64,000 bases of DNA from Papaver somniferum. Its lineage: Eukaryota; Streptophyta; Magnoliopsida; Ranunculales; Papaveraceae. How positions within the stretch are numbered: the first letter of the stretch is position 1; every line of letters begins with the position of its first letter. The stretch is from positions 59,191,830 to 59,255,829 of the forward strand of contig NC_039360.1 in NCBI RefSeq assembly GCF_003573695.1. The letters run 5' to 3'. Below the pieces are notes generated by a model that saw only the letters and a program-made list of their open reading frames with translations, was not told where the DNA came from and did not search any database. Shown here in pieces: positions 21,575 to 35,500 of this stretch. A program made the position numbers and the translations under genes.

Positions 21575-23220
21575 CCATCCATTTCATTCCAATAAAACGT
21601 TTACCCAACCTTATGGTGTCTCCGAAATCCCCTAATAAATTTAGTGAAAACTACAGGGAAAATCATTCTTACACATTTCCCTACCGTGAAATTCACGTCC
21701 ACAAAAACTCACGGGCGCATCCATATATTGCGAAATAATTATAGCGAGATCCATATCTTTGGTGAATTATATTTCTTCCGAGATTTCTTTTCCTTTTAAT
21801 GGCTAACATATCGTTTCCTTTCGGGGTGAGAGATTACAAAGCAGTAGCAATGGAATTATTATAGCTGAATGCGTAAAATCGAATAGATCTTAACAAATTT
21901 TTTATTATAGCAATGAAATACACTTAGATTAGGTTTACATTTCAAAGATCGACGAGGTTATGATGTTACTAAATGGCATCACCTCAATTGTTTCCCTACT
22001 AATTCTCTTCGATCTACAGAGAGTATTCAAGGTTTCTCTTCTCTTAAGATCGGATTCTTGTCTCATTTCTCAATTTTTTGTTTTTCTATTTTTATTTCAA
22101 TTATTTTGGTTTTCGATTTTGATAGTTGTTTTAGTTTGTTTAGAGTGGTGATCGGGAGGTACTGGAGAAGTTAATGGATGGGATTGATTTGGAATTGAAA
22201 CAGATTTGGGAAATTTTGAGTTATGCTTATCTGTTGTGGTTGTTCTTTTCTACTATATGTATATAGAATGGTAATTTGGAATTGAAACAGGGTTCTGGTC
22301 ATGGTGATATGGTGGGTGGAATTGATTCTTTCGTTTTGTCTGATTAGCACGCTTTGGTTGGTTTGTAGAAGTTTTTGATTTATGGGTGTCATGGTAATAA
22401 CTAGTAGTGGTTGTGTGGTGTTGGTGGTGCTGGACTGGTGGTATCGTTGGAGTTGGTTGTTTACTGGTTGTGTTGTGTGTTGGAGTTGGGGGTTGTTTGG
22501 GCTGTTTGTTGCGGCTCTTCTGGTGGTATTTTGTGTTGGACTAGCGGAGTCGTTGGAGTGTTGTGTATTGGTGTAAGACTGGTGGTGATGCTGTTGTTGA
22601 CCTGCTTAGTGTAACACATAAATTTTTACACCACCACCAAACATACAACACGTCTGTTCACCAGTTTATGTAAATTGACGGACTGACATGCCCATGAATC
22701 TAAGCACTACCACTTAGAATTTGTAGTTGTATATGTGGTTGGATTTTTGTGGAACTGTTCTCTAAGGATTACCGGAGCATATGTGCCTCCTTATTTCTAC
22801 TAAGAATGGATTCTAACATGACCTCAGTTGTATCTTCCCTTTTTTGTTGTTAATCATTTTGTTATTTTTGATCATGATGAAATTAAGTAGTGAGCAACGG
22901 GACCAACATGCCCCGTATGGATAGAAATCTTGAAAAAGTTTTAAGTCCGGGTTGGAGAATCCCAGAAACAACATTGCAGGCTCGACTTATTTGCAAAGGT
23001 GATTAGTAATAATAGTAACACATAAATTCATTTTGAAGTTCATATCGGGAAGAAGAGAAACTGGATAGTCTAGGGGAGCCATTTCGTTTCGAACTTTGAG
23101 GTTTTTCGACACAACAAATAAATAAAATTGAATTTATGCTGCAGTGGTAAGGCAAAGGAGATGGAAGTGTAAATGGGTTTGGTGTGCGTGTGACGTGCAT
23201 TTAAAAGAAAATGGAGGTGT
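21575..23220. other. Non-coding region with a GT-rich tract
   Basis: 22390-22600 is strongly G/T biased (TGGTGGT/TTGTGT runs), giving spurious open frames. No gene recognised. Confidence 0.4.
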
Positions 23221-23224
23221 GAAT

Positions 23225-24045
23225 AGTGATGCATAACAGGTTATGCATCTACGAATTTTTTTGCATAACTTGTTATGCATTCTCGAAATTGGTTGCATAA
23301 CACGTTCTGAGGCTTTTCTTTTTTTGCATAACTTGTTATGCAGTACAGAAAATGGTTGCATAACACGTTATGCAGCTACTTTTTTCTTAGTATTGAAACC
23401 AACAAAAAATAAGGCTGCATAACTTGTCATGTACCTACAATAATATCTACATAACATGTTATGCAGTCGTGAGAATGGATGCATAACCTGTTATGCATCC
23501 GAAAATATGACTGCATAATGCATTATGCATCGAGAAAATCGTTGCACAATCCTTTATGCATCGAGAAAATAGATGCATAACCTGATATGCATCCGTAAAT
23601 ATCGATGCATACTGCATTATGCATCAATTTTTTTTATGTACGCACTAAAATCAACCAAAACAATGGTTACATAACTTGTTATAGATGCATAACTTTGTTA
23701 TCCAAATGCATAATTTGTTGTGCAGTGGAAAAAATGGTTGCATAATTCGTTATGCGTCTGCAGAATGTGTTATGCATCTTTTTTTTGGTGGCTGCATAAT
23801 GGTTATGTATGAAGTTTTCGAAAATTTTGCCTAAAATGATGATCACCTCCGATTTTTTCGTGAAAAACAAAAATTTGATATTCTTGTTTGTACTCGTTGC
23901 GTAGCTCTTTTAAAAAGATTTCCAACGATATAAAATTTGTAAAATTCCAAGGCGCGGATTTTTAGATATGTTATATCCAAGTTGCGTTGCCAATTATACC
24001 TCTGATGCATAACCTGTCATGCGGATGCATAATCCGTCATGCCTA
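23225..24045. repeat. TGCATAAC-GTTATGCA palindrome array
   Basis: About 18 copies of an imperfect palindrome with consensus TGCATAACNNGTTATGCA. Clear examples are at about 23229, 23262, 23326, 23356, 23480, 23510 and 23573. They are mostly spaced 28-35 bases centre to centre and separated by A/G-rich linkers such as CTCGAAATTGG and CCGAAAATATG. The linkers drift while the arms are kept, often as matched changes. No coding frame. Confidence 0.85.
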
Positions 24046-24575
24046 CATTTTTAATAATTTCATATAATTATGGGTGTCACGAAAATGATTATGGGTATCA
24101 CGGTAACTAAAATTAATTGTGGATCTGACAATGAGAATATCATTTTTTTTTGGATCTGCTTCTAAGTTTCCCATAAATTTATCTCTTTTGTTTTTTCTTT
24201 GGGCTTAAAATCATATATGCGGTTCAAGAAAAATGGAACTTGACCCGGAACTTGTAAAAAGGGGGGAATGCAAGTTTACCAAAAATAAAATATGGTTGAT
24301 AGTCAATTCGTCATAGACGCGGGAATGAGTAATTAGCATTCCCTATAATTAATCCTAATCATATGCTTAACATACGCGCGAGAATGGGTCATTAGTATAT
24401 TCCCTATAATTAATCATGTTCGATAATGCCCTCAGATACGCAAAAGGCGCAGTATCACCGTTCAGATGAATATCTATCTTGATTAGTTATAAATCTAACG
24501 GTCTATATAAGTGACATTATTTTAAGGCAATGGAACCAATAGCATGTAATACTTTCTTTTGTATCTTCTTCCCAC
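24046..24575. other. Non-coding region upstream of the eRF3 locus
   Basis: Contains two direct copies of a CGCGGGAATGAGTAATTAG / CATTCCCTATAATTAATC-type segment (about 24317-24355 and 24378-24415). It may hold the promoter of the next gene. Confidence 0.4.
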
Positions 24576-24583
24576 TATATAAA
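24576..24583 (+). promoter_or_regulatory. Putative TATA box of the eRF3 locus
   Basis: TATATAAA in the context CCCACTATATAAACGAG, followed by a leader with CT/AAC-rich sequence. Position relative to the first coding exon implies a spliced 5' UTR; a good donor (CATCAG/GTGATT) lies at about 25098. Confidence 0.4.
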
Positions 24584-25563
24584 CGAGAAGCAATTTCATT
24601 TAGAACAAACCTAACAGCAGTTCATAAACTGCAGTTTGTCTTTCTTCATGTTCTCTATCTCAAACCAGGAGTTGCACCTCAGTTTTCTACACCTAGAAAT
24701 GAATAGCAAAGTTTTCCTCGCAACTCACGTCCCCGTGAGTATCCAATTTTTCCAAGAACTCAAGAGGAAGGGTTAGCCTAGTCATCTGTTGAATTTTTGT
24801 TTGGGAATATGAACCCCTTGCTGTTTTTTCAAGAACTCAAAGAGAAAAATTTAGCCTAGTCATCAATTAGCTTCTCTGCGATGCTGCGCTGGACTACAGT
24901 TTTGGGTGTAATCATGATGAACCAACAGACACACCGGAGGAGACCCAAATTTGCGGGACCGAGAAAAGAAGTGTACTTAATCGTTCTATTCTTTTTCTCT
25001 ATAAATCAAAACAGTCGAGGTTCCATTTCATTTCTAAAGCTACGCCTTGAGTTTCCATCATATCCTAGAGCGCCTTCTTCTTCATCGTCTCGATCATCAG
25101 GTGATTTCCAGTAATGTACTAATCTTTATCAAATGAATTTCTTAATTAGGTTCCGGTAATGTTGTTTATCAAATTCGGTTGATTATGGTTGTTATATGAT
25201 CAATGAATCCCCTAATTTCTGCAATTAGGTTTTTCTTGTACGGATTTGTGAAGAGTAAACAGTTCCATTTAGGTTTTGGTGTGTCTGAGTTTAATCTTGA
25301 ATACGTTTAAAGATATGCATAATCGACATGTTATAATCTTGATTTAAAAGTGTAATTTGGAGCATAACCTTACTTATACACATCCTTATCTCTTGCTCTG
25401 CATTAACTTGCTTGAACAGATAATATATCAAAGGTTGCTTGATGTTTTAGCTTAATCTGCATCTAACTCATTTAGATCACAATCTTGATATATCTCCAAA
25501 TGAGAATGAACAAAAGACTAAACTTTACCATGCTATGTTTCATGTAGTTATAAAGTCTTAAAG
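24584..25563 (+). other. Putative 5' leader and first intron of the eRF3 locus
   Basis: Non-coding exon-like sequence to about 25098, then AT-rich intron-like sequence. An imperfect tandem duplication (CAAGAACTCAA...AGCCTAGTCATC) lies at 24752-24865. No conserved protein. Confidence 0.35.
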
Positions 25564-26457
25564 ATGAATTTTATATGCAAAAGAGCAGTTCAGGAGAGAG
25601 GAAGCATGCATTCTATCAGAAGAAATTTATGTGACCGAGTGAGAGTACTCTCTTCCCCGCTTTCTGAAGTTCTCAAAGTTCCTGATCCAAAAATCTTGAG
25701 ACCTCAAACTCAAGTTCTAGGAGATGAGTTGCCGAAAGATGAAGTTTGTTCAGGTCCTCCACAAGATGTGATGAGGGCATATACTGATGGATCCTTGATA
25801 CCTCGCAAAAAAGGTAATAAATGTGGGGGAGCATTTGTTTTTCGTGACGATCATCCTGAATGGATATATGGTGAATATCTCAAATTTCCTAGCATATTTT
25901 CTTCATATGCCTGTGAGTCTTTAGCTGTATTAGTTGCTATTTGAAGGTCAATCGATTATAACCCCGAACAGTTGAAGCTAAGTCTTCGCAGTGATAACCA
26001 AAGTTTTGTGAGGGCAGTAAATGATGTGGGGCATGCTCCTTTGGAATATCTGAATTTGGTTGGACATCTAAGAGAGGCTATTCAAAAATTGGATACGGCA
26101 TCCAAGGGTTGCGAGTTCATTAGTGTATTAGGTACAACTAATAAAGTAGCTGATAAGTTAGCTGGAATGTGTTTAGATGGAGACATGGCTCTCCACTCTC
26201 TTGAGAGCGTGCCTGGAAGTTTTCGTAAGGAAGTGAAGGATTTCTTTTATAATCCAACTGTTAGTAAACGGAAAAAAAGAGTAAGAGAGCCACCTCAAGC
26301 TTTTGATCAAGAGAAAGAGTATGAACGAAAGTTGTACAGACAGAAAGTAGCTGCGGCTGCGGAAATAGAAATCTTGAAACGAAAAAAAGTAGAGGAAAAG
26401 AGGGCTCGTGAGCGCAGAGAGAAAGAAAACGGATCCTTGGTTTACTTCAAGAAAACG
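25564..26457 (+). pseudogene. Retroelement-type RNase H ORF fused in frame to eRF3 exon 1
   Basis: One frame contains the plant retroelement RNase H pattern: AYTDGSLI (first Asp), SYACESLAVLVAI (Glu), LRSDNQSFVRAVN (Asp) and NKVADKLAGM (last Asp). A single TGA at 25942-25944 splits it between the Glu and the second Asp motif; homology continues in the same frame on the far side. After the domain comes a basic, charged helix (about 26260-26440; EKEYERKLYRQKVAAAAEIE, then KKVEEKRARERREKE). The frame runs without a break into the eRF3 N-terminus (EDEIQKRIQLDSA) and the splice donor at 26504. No reverse transcriptase is nearby. It may be a captured retroelement piece acting as a first exon, or eRF3 may have landed beside it. 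The family could be LINE- or LTR-derived. Confidence 0.65.
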
Positions 26458-29400
26458 GATCCCGAAGACGAAATCCAAAAGCGCATTCAGTTGGACTCTG
26501 CAGGTGGCAAACTCTACCACCTAACTATCCTCCTTCGGTTTATCTACTTTAGAAATGGAATTATTTTCTAAGTGATTTCATGTCTTTTTTTTGGTTGATG
26601 GTTTATCAGATGACAACAATGGAGAAATCACTGCTCCTGAAGAAGTTGAGACACATGATAAAATGGAGGAAGGTTAGTTCTATGGCTTAATACTCGTTAT
26701 GTGTTCCTGACTATGTTTTTAGGGTTTCAATTTTATGAAATCTGTGTCTCTATTAGCTCAGTGCTACCAATGTCTTGGCTAGGAAACAAATATTGAGTTT
26801 ATGTAGACTGTAGTACTTTGAATTGTTAACCAAGAATTTTGTAAGGAATTCTCAGTATTATACTGAATAGATAGCAGTCATATTAGTATAAGTTGTGCTT
26901 TCTTTAATTGATAAGAACTAAGAATTATCTAATTAATGCAAAGTTATCCTATGTTTTCTTTCTGGTAGATGATGTCAAGGAAGAGGTCCACTCAAGTGAT
27001 CAACATTTGCACTCAGAGCCTACTGGTAATCATAATGCTTTTGCTTTGCTCTGAAGTTGTCATACCAATATCTTGAACTGTCAGTCTAACTTCTATGTTA
27101 TGTATTATTTCATTTCAGTTAAAGACGAGGAGATGGCTAGTCCTGAAAAAGCTAAAGAGGTAGAAGGAAGAACAGACAAAGCGGCACTTGAATGTCGTTT
27201 TTATTGGTGATGTTGGTAAGTTCGCCTAATTGTCGCGTTCCATTAGTTATTTGCTGCAGTGCAATGGTATGAACAGTGGTAGTATAGAAATGCTGAACTG
27301 TGATGATTATGATCCGCCATCATATAGTAATTCAGATCTTAGACAAAATATGCTTAAAAATCTATCTATTTCATACGTTTGTTTGAAAGCTTGTTATTAT
27401 CTCTATATCTGTTTGAGGATGAAATCTCTACTTGGTTGAGGCTGAAGCATGCACTTTGCATCAAAGCTAGCTTAATCACATATGTGTTTGGTAGTTTGCA
27501 AATACAATTTCTCAGCACAACATTTTATTTATGCTTTCTAAGTTGAGGAATGTGTATGCTTCTTTTCTTCCATTCTTGTAAATGTATTTGGTCTGATGCT
27601 TATCTCCTGCTGAATATTGCTGTTTGGTTTTAGATATAGTAGGATAAGATTAGTCAATTGGGTATTATCTCATTGATCCTCAGATCTATGCTTTATTCGA
27701 ATGCAGATGCCGGTAAGTCCACAGCTGGTGGGCAAATTCTTTTTCTCAGTGGTCAGGTGGATGATCGAACAATCCAGAAATATGAGAAGGAAGCCAAGGA
27801 TAAGAGTCGTGAAAGCTGGTTAGATAATCTTCTGTTTTTCGCGATGTCCATTACCCTTTTTTTGTAAACATTTAAATATGTACATACATTATATATACAT
27901 ATATATATATATCCAAAGATGGAGATGATTAGCAGACAAACATTTAAATTTTGTGTGCTTATTTAATAAAAATACTGAAGCTCCCATATATGACCATACT
28001 TCTTTGGTTGCACAGTTGAAACATTTCTTGTTTAGAAACCTTTTTTTCTTTCTATTTGGATAAATTATGGGATTGAACCTAATTATTTTTTCCCTTCCTC
28101 TGTGTACTAGGTACATGGCATATATAATGGACACAAATGAGGAAGAGCGTGTAAAGGTTTGTTCCTTATAGTATTTAAACTTTGTGTATGCCTTGAAGTG
28201 CTGAGATGTAGACCGGCCAGGCAACATACTCAAAGAATGAGGCTGCACTGAGGTGCAGTTTCAAGTTGAAGCAGGCCAAAGGCGTTTGCTTAACCTCAAA
28301 CTTAAAGCTGCGACATTGCATCCTCTTTATTGCAACTAGGAACATAAGATCTTGGAGTAGATAAAACTTCACGAAATGAATCATTGTATAGAAGTTTTTG
28401 AGGCGTAATAACGAGATGTGTCTATCACAGCCCATCAAATTAACTTTTTTTTTTCCTTGAAGAGCGTGAGGTTGTCTTATTTCCCATTTGAAAGAGTTAA
28501 GGCACATGTTGATACTGATGTTTCGAATGATGAGACTGGACCCGGTCGCTATAAAAACCGCTGCTAATTACTGATCATAGAGTACCATGTGATATGACTG
28601 ACATGACTCCTTTGACCATCACACTACATTTTTTTATCCTGGTTACTGAAATAATGCATGTTATTCCATAATGTGTTCTGCAGGGAAAGACAATGGAGGT
28701 TGGTAGAGCACATTTCGAGACGGAAAACACGAGGTTCACAATCCTGGATGCCCTGGTATTTTTCTTTTCCCTCTCTTGATGCTCTTTTCATTTATCTTAG
28801 TTCAGACTGAAGTTGTCAGTAGGTTCGTCTTATTAATGATTCAAATGTTGCCCAAAGAACTCAATTAGTTCACGTATTTATACTAAGTGGAGAGCCTTTC
28901 GTAGGACAATAGAATGTGACATTGGAAAGTAGATCTGTGTTTCTATGGTATCAAAATCATCTCTTGCAGTTCTCTAAATTATCTTGAATCTGATCTTGGC
29001 CCGATGCCTGGTTTCTTCAGGGTCACAAGAGCTATGTCCCAAATATGATCAGTGAAGCCTCTCAAGCGGATATAGGGGTGTTGGTAAGTTTTGGTTGGTA
29101 AATGGGTAGTTCTTAAATTTTTGTTTCTGGGATTATTGAAGATACTGATTGTTAATATTCAGGTAATTTCTGCTCGGAAAGGAGAGTTTGAAACTGGATA
29201 TGAAAGAGGTGGACAAACCCGAGAGCACATTTTTCTTGCCAAAACCTTGGGTGTTTCTAAGTTGCTCGTTGTAATAAACAAAATGGATGATCCAACTGTG
29301 CAATGGTCCAAAGAGAGGTGCTTCCCATGTGCTTTATCTTGTTTAGCCTTTGTCTTTGTATTTTTTCCTTCTTTTTTTAGATTCCAAATTTTTACTAATG

Positions 29401-32400
29401 AGCAAATATTTTTCTTTAGGTACACTGAAATAGGGTCAAAGATGATACCTTTTCTTAAATTTTCGGGTTACAACGTGAAGAAAGGTAAAGGTTCATTCAC
29501 TTAGTTCCTTGGTGCTTTTAGATGTTAGATATTGTGTGCAATACTTCTATTCTGGATTACCTCCACTCAGATACTAGATTTGCATCGTGTCTCTAGCAAT
29601 ACTGGGTTGCATTTCTGTACTTTGTCAGGAGGCTCTTGTTAGAAGTGATAACCATATGTGTGTATCTTTGTCTAATGTATGAATTTTGAACATTTAATAT
29701 ATGATTTCGCTTTTTACGACAATTTGCAAGAAATCCCTTGGAATCTCTTAAAGGGAAATATGCTGCGAACGTTCTGATATTAGAGTATACAATCTCATGC
29801 TGTATCCCGTGCTTCTAACTTCTCTGGGTGAATATTTAACGAATGTATTTTGTTCGCAACATGTAGATGTTCAATTTCTTCCCATATCTGCTCTGCTTGG
29901 TTCAAACATGCAAACACGTATGGATAAGAGTGTCTGTCCTTGGTGGGATGGACCATGTCTTTTTGAGGTTATGGATGTTATTGAAGTTCCTCAGAGAGAT
30001 CCTAAAGGTCCAGTCAGGTAAGATATTTATAGAGCTGTTTTGTTTTTTCCTTAACTTCTATTTATCTACATTATTCTATGTAAATCACATTGTGTTTGTC
30101 CTCTCTTTCCTGTATTCTGTTTTATGGAAATACTTATGCGCAATAAATTTAGTTTTTAATGCTCAGTCCTTGTTGGTAGTAATTGTTTTGGCTTGTCTCA
30201 AAGTTATCAAAGTACTCGAGTCTTCTCTGAATTGATGCCAGTAATGGATTCATAGAAGTTTAAAGATTAATTTTCTATTCCCAGGGTTTTATTATAAGTT
30301 TTACTTTTTTAAAGAAGATTCTGTTAAGTACTCACTTTTTTGTATAGGGTGCTAGAATGAAGATTTAATGCCTGGCTGTTCTTCTAGAGTCTTAAGGAAC
30401 ATGCTATTTTCAGTGTGTAAAAATGGTTCACCCTGTTGTATCTTGTAGCTGCACAAACCCTAAATCTAGTGATTCGTGATAGTAGTGAACCTGTAACTCT
30501 TTACTTCATGTTGCTAGGACGGTACCTCGCAAGAATCTGCTGACATAGAACTTGATCATTTGTTTCTTAGAATGTGCCCACACACATGTATGCCCTATCA
30601 TGGGAATGTTCCAAGCCATGCAACCTTTGTTCTAGTATTAAACTAGTGAACTGTAGAAATCCTGTTCGTTTTTTCGCCCCTTAAAACTAATTTTGAATCT
30701 ATTCTTGCTACATTTATGCTTCGGACCGTTAAAATCCATTTTTATCAATATATTTTCAGAAAAGGTTTTCATTCTTTAGGCCTTCTGTGGTTCTGTTTGT
30801 TGATCTCCTTGAGCACAGTGAGGCACATTTTATTGGGATTGTTGATCTATCTTCCTTTAAACGTTAGCGCTTCCCTAATGCTGTACCTGCCCAAAGTGTC
30901 CTGAATTTTCCTATAGATGTAGCAGTCTCATATTCTTTGTTCTGCCTGTTTTTTTGTCACTTACTAGCAAATTCATTTTTTCTGAACTCTTCTTCCACCA
31001 GTTTTTTTGAATATGTAATCGCGTGGAGACATCTTCCTTTTTTTTCTTCTTGTCAAGTAACTAGAATCTTGTTCTCATCTCTGTGATTAATTTGCACCGC
31101 ACGGTTCCTTTTTTTTTTCTCCCCTTTTCTTGCCAAGTAACTTGAATCTCATTCTCATCTCTGTGTGACAGTAACAGTATCTAATTTTGCACAGCACGAT
31201 TCCTTTTTCCGGCGTTAAATTGCGTTATTATCTCTTCATTTTTTTATCTCTCATTATTTTGCTTCTATCAGGATGCCAATTATTGGCAAGTTTAAGGACA
31301 TGGGAACTGTTGTAATGGGCAAAATTGAATCTGGCAGTATCAGGGAGGGAGATAATTTAGTGGTTCTTCCCAATAAGGTAATCTATTATCTATCTTATAA
31401 ATTGCATTTTTATCTGGTTTTGTTTCCGCTCGGAGAGGGTAAGATTTAGTATAAATTGAATTTTTTTACAGGCTCAAGTTAAAGTGCTTGCTGTATATTG
31501 TAATGAAAACAAAGTAAGACATGCTGCTCCTGGTGAAAATGTACGTGTCAAATTATCCGGGATTGAAGAGGAAGACATATTGGAGGGTTTTGTGTTATGT
31601 AGTACTGGTAAGCTCCATTCCAGAATGATGCATTTTGCTATTTTGGCCAGCTTGTATGTTGAATTCCATAAATGGCGTTCAGAACTGACGTGGGAAATGT
31701 AAAACCTTAAATTTTATGGTATCATTCATGTTGGGGAAAGAGGACGCCTCCCTGAGATCTTTGACCTTCAAGCCTTACATTTTGAATGTCGTCCCTTAAT
31801 GCTTTTGTGAACACTTTTTCGTCTTGGTGATAATTCTCTAGCTCGCTCCCAAAAAGGGTACAAGGGTTTATCATTTTTGACTGATCTGAGCTAAAAGTTC
31901 TTTTCCAACATCAGCAGCAATGATACTAGACTTCTTGCTATATGTTTTTCTATCATTACACTGATTAACACATCTTTAAGTATTTATCTGTATAATCTAG
32001 ATCTATTTTTCCTGACTAATTGGGAAGTTTGACACTCATTTTAGTGAAGTATTTGCTAGTGTAAGTGAAGGTTGGTATATGCTTTAGTGGAAGATTGCCG
32101 TGGTAGATGCTTTTCTGTTCTTTTTGCCTTTAATGTATACTTGCTGTCCTATCCATGTTCCTGGTTCTTATTAATTCTTTCCACTTCCCCATACACACTA
32201 AAATGTATTACGTTCTTCCTTGCAGCAAATCCAATAACTGCAGTTACCGAGTTCAATGCCCAACTGCAAATCCTGGAATTGCTCGATAACGTATGTGTTA
32301 TACCTCGAGGGTTTTTTCAACTTGCCTTCTGTGCTGGCTTTTTGTATTTGTTTCTATCTACATGCTTATGGTGACTCAAATTGACTTATAGTTTGTTTGT

Positions 32401-32927
32401 TTTTCTTCCAGGCTATTTTCACTGCTGGTTACAAGGCAGTTTTACATGTTCATTCTGCCGTTGAGGAGTGTGAAATTGTTGAGCTACTGGCACAAATCGA
32501 CCCCAAGACTAAACCCATGAAAAAGAAGATTCTTTTTGTAAAGAATGGTGCTGTGGTTGTATGCCGGATTCAGGTCGACTCTTGGGAACCTTTAACCTTC
32601 TTTCACTAGATGTTCTCATTTGCAGAGTCTGTTTCTGATATGGGTTTCGCTTATCAACCCTTGACAGGAACTTATATTCCTGATAATGTTTTATTTTTTT
32701 GCTGATTCAGTTTGTTTTGTATTTCTAGGTTAGTAACTTGATATGTGTAGAGAAGTTCTCAGATTTCCCACAGCTTGGGCGGTTTACTCTCCGTACTGAA
32801 GGTAATATGCATGTCAATTGTTAAGTCTTTGGACTTTTTATGTTGGTTTCATACTAATAGGGTGTTGTGGTATTTATTTGCAGGAAAAACAGTGGCAGTG
32901 GGGAAAATTATCAGCATTGTAAATTAG
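26458..32927 (+). pseudogene. Peptide chain release factor eRF3 (SUP35/GSPT) locus, 17 exons, probably disabled
   Basis: Exons in frame by GT-AG splicing: to 26503, 26610-26672, 26969-27025, 27119-27215, 27707-27818, 28111-28156, 28684-28755, 29021-29083, 29163-29317, 29420-29484, 29867-30017, 31272-31377, 31472-31607, 32226-32290, 32412-32573, 32729-32801 and 32884-32927. eRF3 is the GTPase that with eRF1 ends translation in the cytosol. Visible are an acidic N-terminal region, G1 DAGKST, NKMDD (G4), ISARKGEFE, CPWWDGPCLFEV, the domain 2 start GKFKDMGTVVMGK, and the C-terminal eRF1-binding barrel (FTAGYKAVL, KNGAVVVCRIQ, GRFTLRTEGKTVAVGK). Lesions: exon 27119-27215 is one base too long, shifting the frame just before KRHLNVVFIGDVDAG; the G3 motif DAPGH reads DALGH (CCG to CTG). 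All splice sites and the whole second half are intact, so decay is recent. Confidence 0.85.
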
Positions 32928-32992
32928 AAGAAATATCAGCTTTCTCTGATGGTAAGGTGCATAACACTCTTACATATAATATTAAAGAATTA

Positions 32993-34320
32993 TAATTTTA
33001 ATACTTACACAGAATAAGCAATATATACATGAGACGAGACAATGATGTACAACTATGTACACATTTATAAAACCCTAGAAAATCCAATATCCATACCGTA
33101 GAACATGCCATATATTAGTGAAACAAGACAATGGTGTACAACTATGTACACATCTTCAAAAACCTAGAAATTCCAATATCCATACCCATATGTCGTATAT
33201 CAGTGAGACATGATAATGGTGTACAAATATGTACACGTTTACAAAAAGCTAGAAAGTCCAATATTCATTCCCATAAAACATGCCATATATCAAAGAGACA
33301 TGAAAATGGTGTACACCTAGTACACATATATCAAAGAGACATGAAAATGGTGTACACCTAGTACACATCTACCAAAACCTAGCAAATCTAACATTTTTAC
33401 TTACAAAACATGTAATATATTCGGGAGATGGACAATGGTGTACACATCTACAAAATTCTGAAAATACAACATACATACCCACAAAACATGCCATTCATGA
33501 GAAAAGACAAGGTCACCAGTTTGTACACACGTATAACTTGAATGGTCTATAAAAACTCCAATAAAGCTACCCAAATTGAATAAACAAAACATAGAAACTC
33601 AAATGTATTTGAATCATCAACCTCCACAAACCTTGTGATAAGCTTGAGAGTTCTACCTTTTTGAGCTTATGGGTCCCTAAATTTAATACATATAAAACCA
33701 AATTATTCCTAAAGTGTCTGAAGGATGACATATCATCAACCCGAATATCATCCACATCACTACCAAGGTCAATTATACTCCAAATAAAGTTTAGAGTTCA
33801 ATTGCGAAGGTTTTTCTTGTAAAGCTCACTTGAATGCCAAATAATTTGTCTCAACTGAATTCCCTAATAAAAATCAAATAATAAAGATACTAAACTTAAA
33901 GATAAAGAAACTTACGCTAGTGATATCCATAAATAGATTAATCAAAAGGTAATCATCTATGTGTCATATCCATGTTCAACATTCTTCATTAACTGTGACC
34001 AAGTGATTCATGCATCTGTTACAAAAAAAAAAGATTGATGTCAAAGGTGTATCAATGATTAATAGGATTATGTACCATCAAAAATCAATAGGTGTACAAC
34101 AATGTACACATTAAGAATCAATAGGTGTACAACTATGTACACATTAATAATCAGTATGCGCACTTTAACAATTAACATGTGTACAACTTTGTACACCCAA
34201 TACATGTGTACAACCATGATCACACCTACAAATTTGAACATGTGTACCATTATATGCACATTACCAATCATGTGTGCCACTGTGTGCACGTTAACAATTC
34301 AAAATCAAAATCTGCGCAAA
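32993..34320. repeat. TGTACA palindrome array, reverse orientation, with tandem units
   Basis: At 33030-33520 about seven units of 85-105 bases share CATGCCATATAT.AGTGA, ACATGACAATG, GTGTACAACTATGTACAC, and AAACCTAGAAA.TCCAATATCCAT. A perfect 42-base doublet (ATATCAAAGAGACATGAAAA, then TGGTGTACACCTAGTACAC) lies at about 33284-33368. At 34090-34290 shorter units (ATCAATAGGTGTACAAC, TATGTACACATTAA) repeat. Related sites recur at 35510-35720. The motif is the reverse complement of the 17110-18540 array. Confidence 0.8.

Positions 34321-35500
<1,180 letters not shown>

Noticed and set aside
22382..22614. Overlapping open frames rich in Val/Leu/Cys/Gly
   Set aside because: Product of a G/T-biased tract with few stop codons; no conserved motifs.
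23225..24045. CRISPR-like regular array
   Set aside because: Eukaryotic context; the conserved unit is a drifting palindrome with short similar linkers, not identical repeats with unique spacers.
24881..25114. 77-codon open frame upstream of the eRF3 locus
   Set aside because: No similarity recognised; it crosses a good splice donor and lies in a probable 5' leader.
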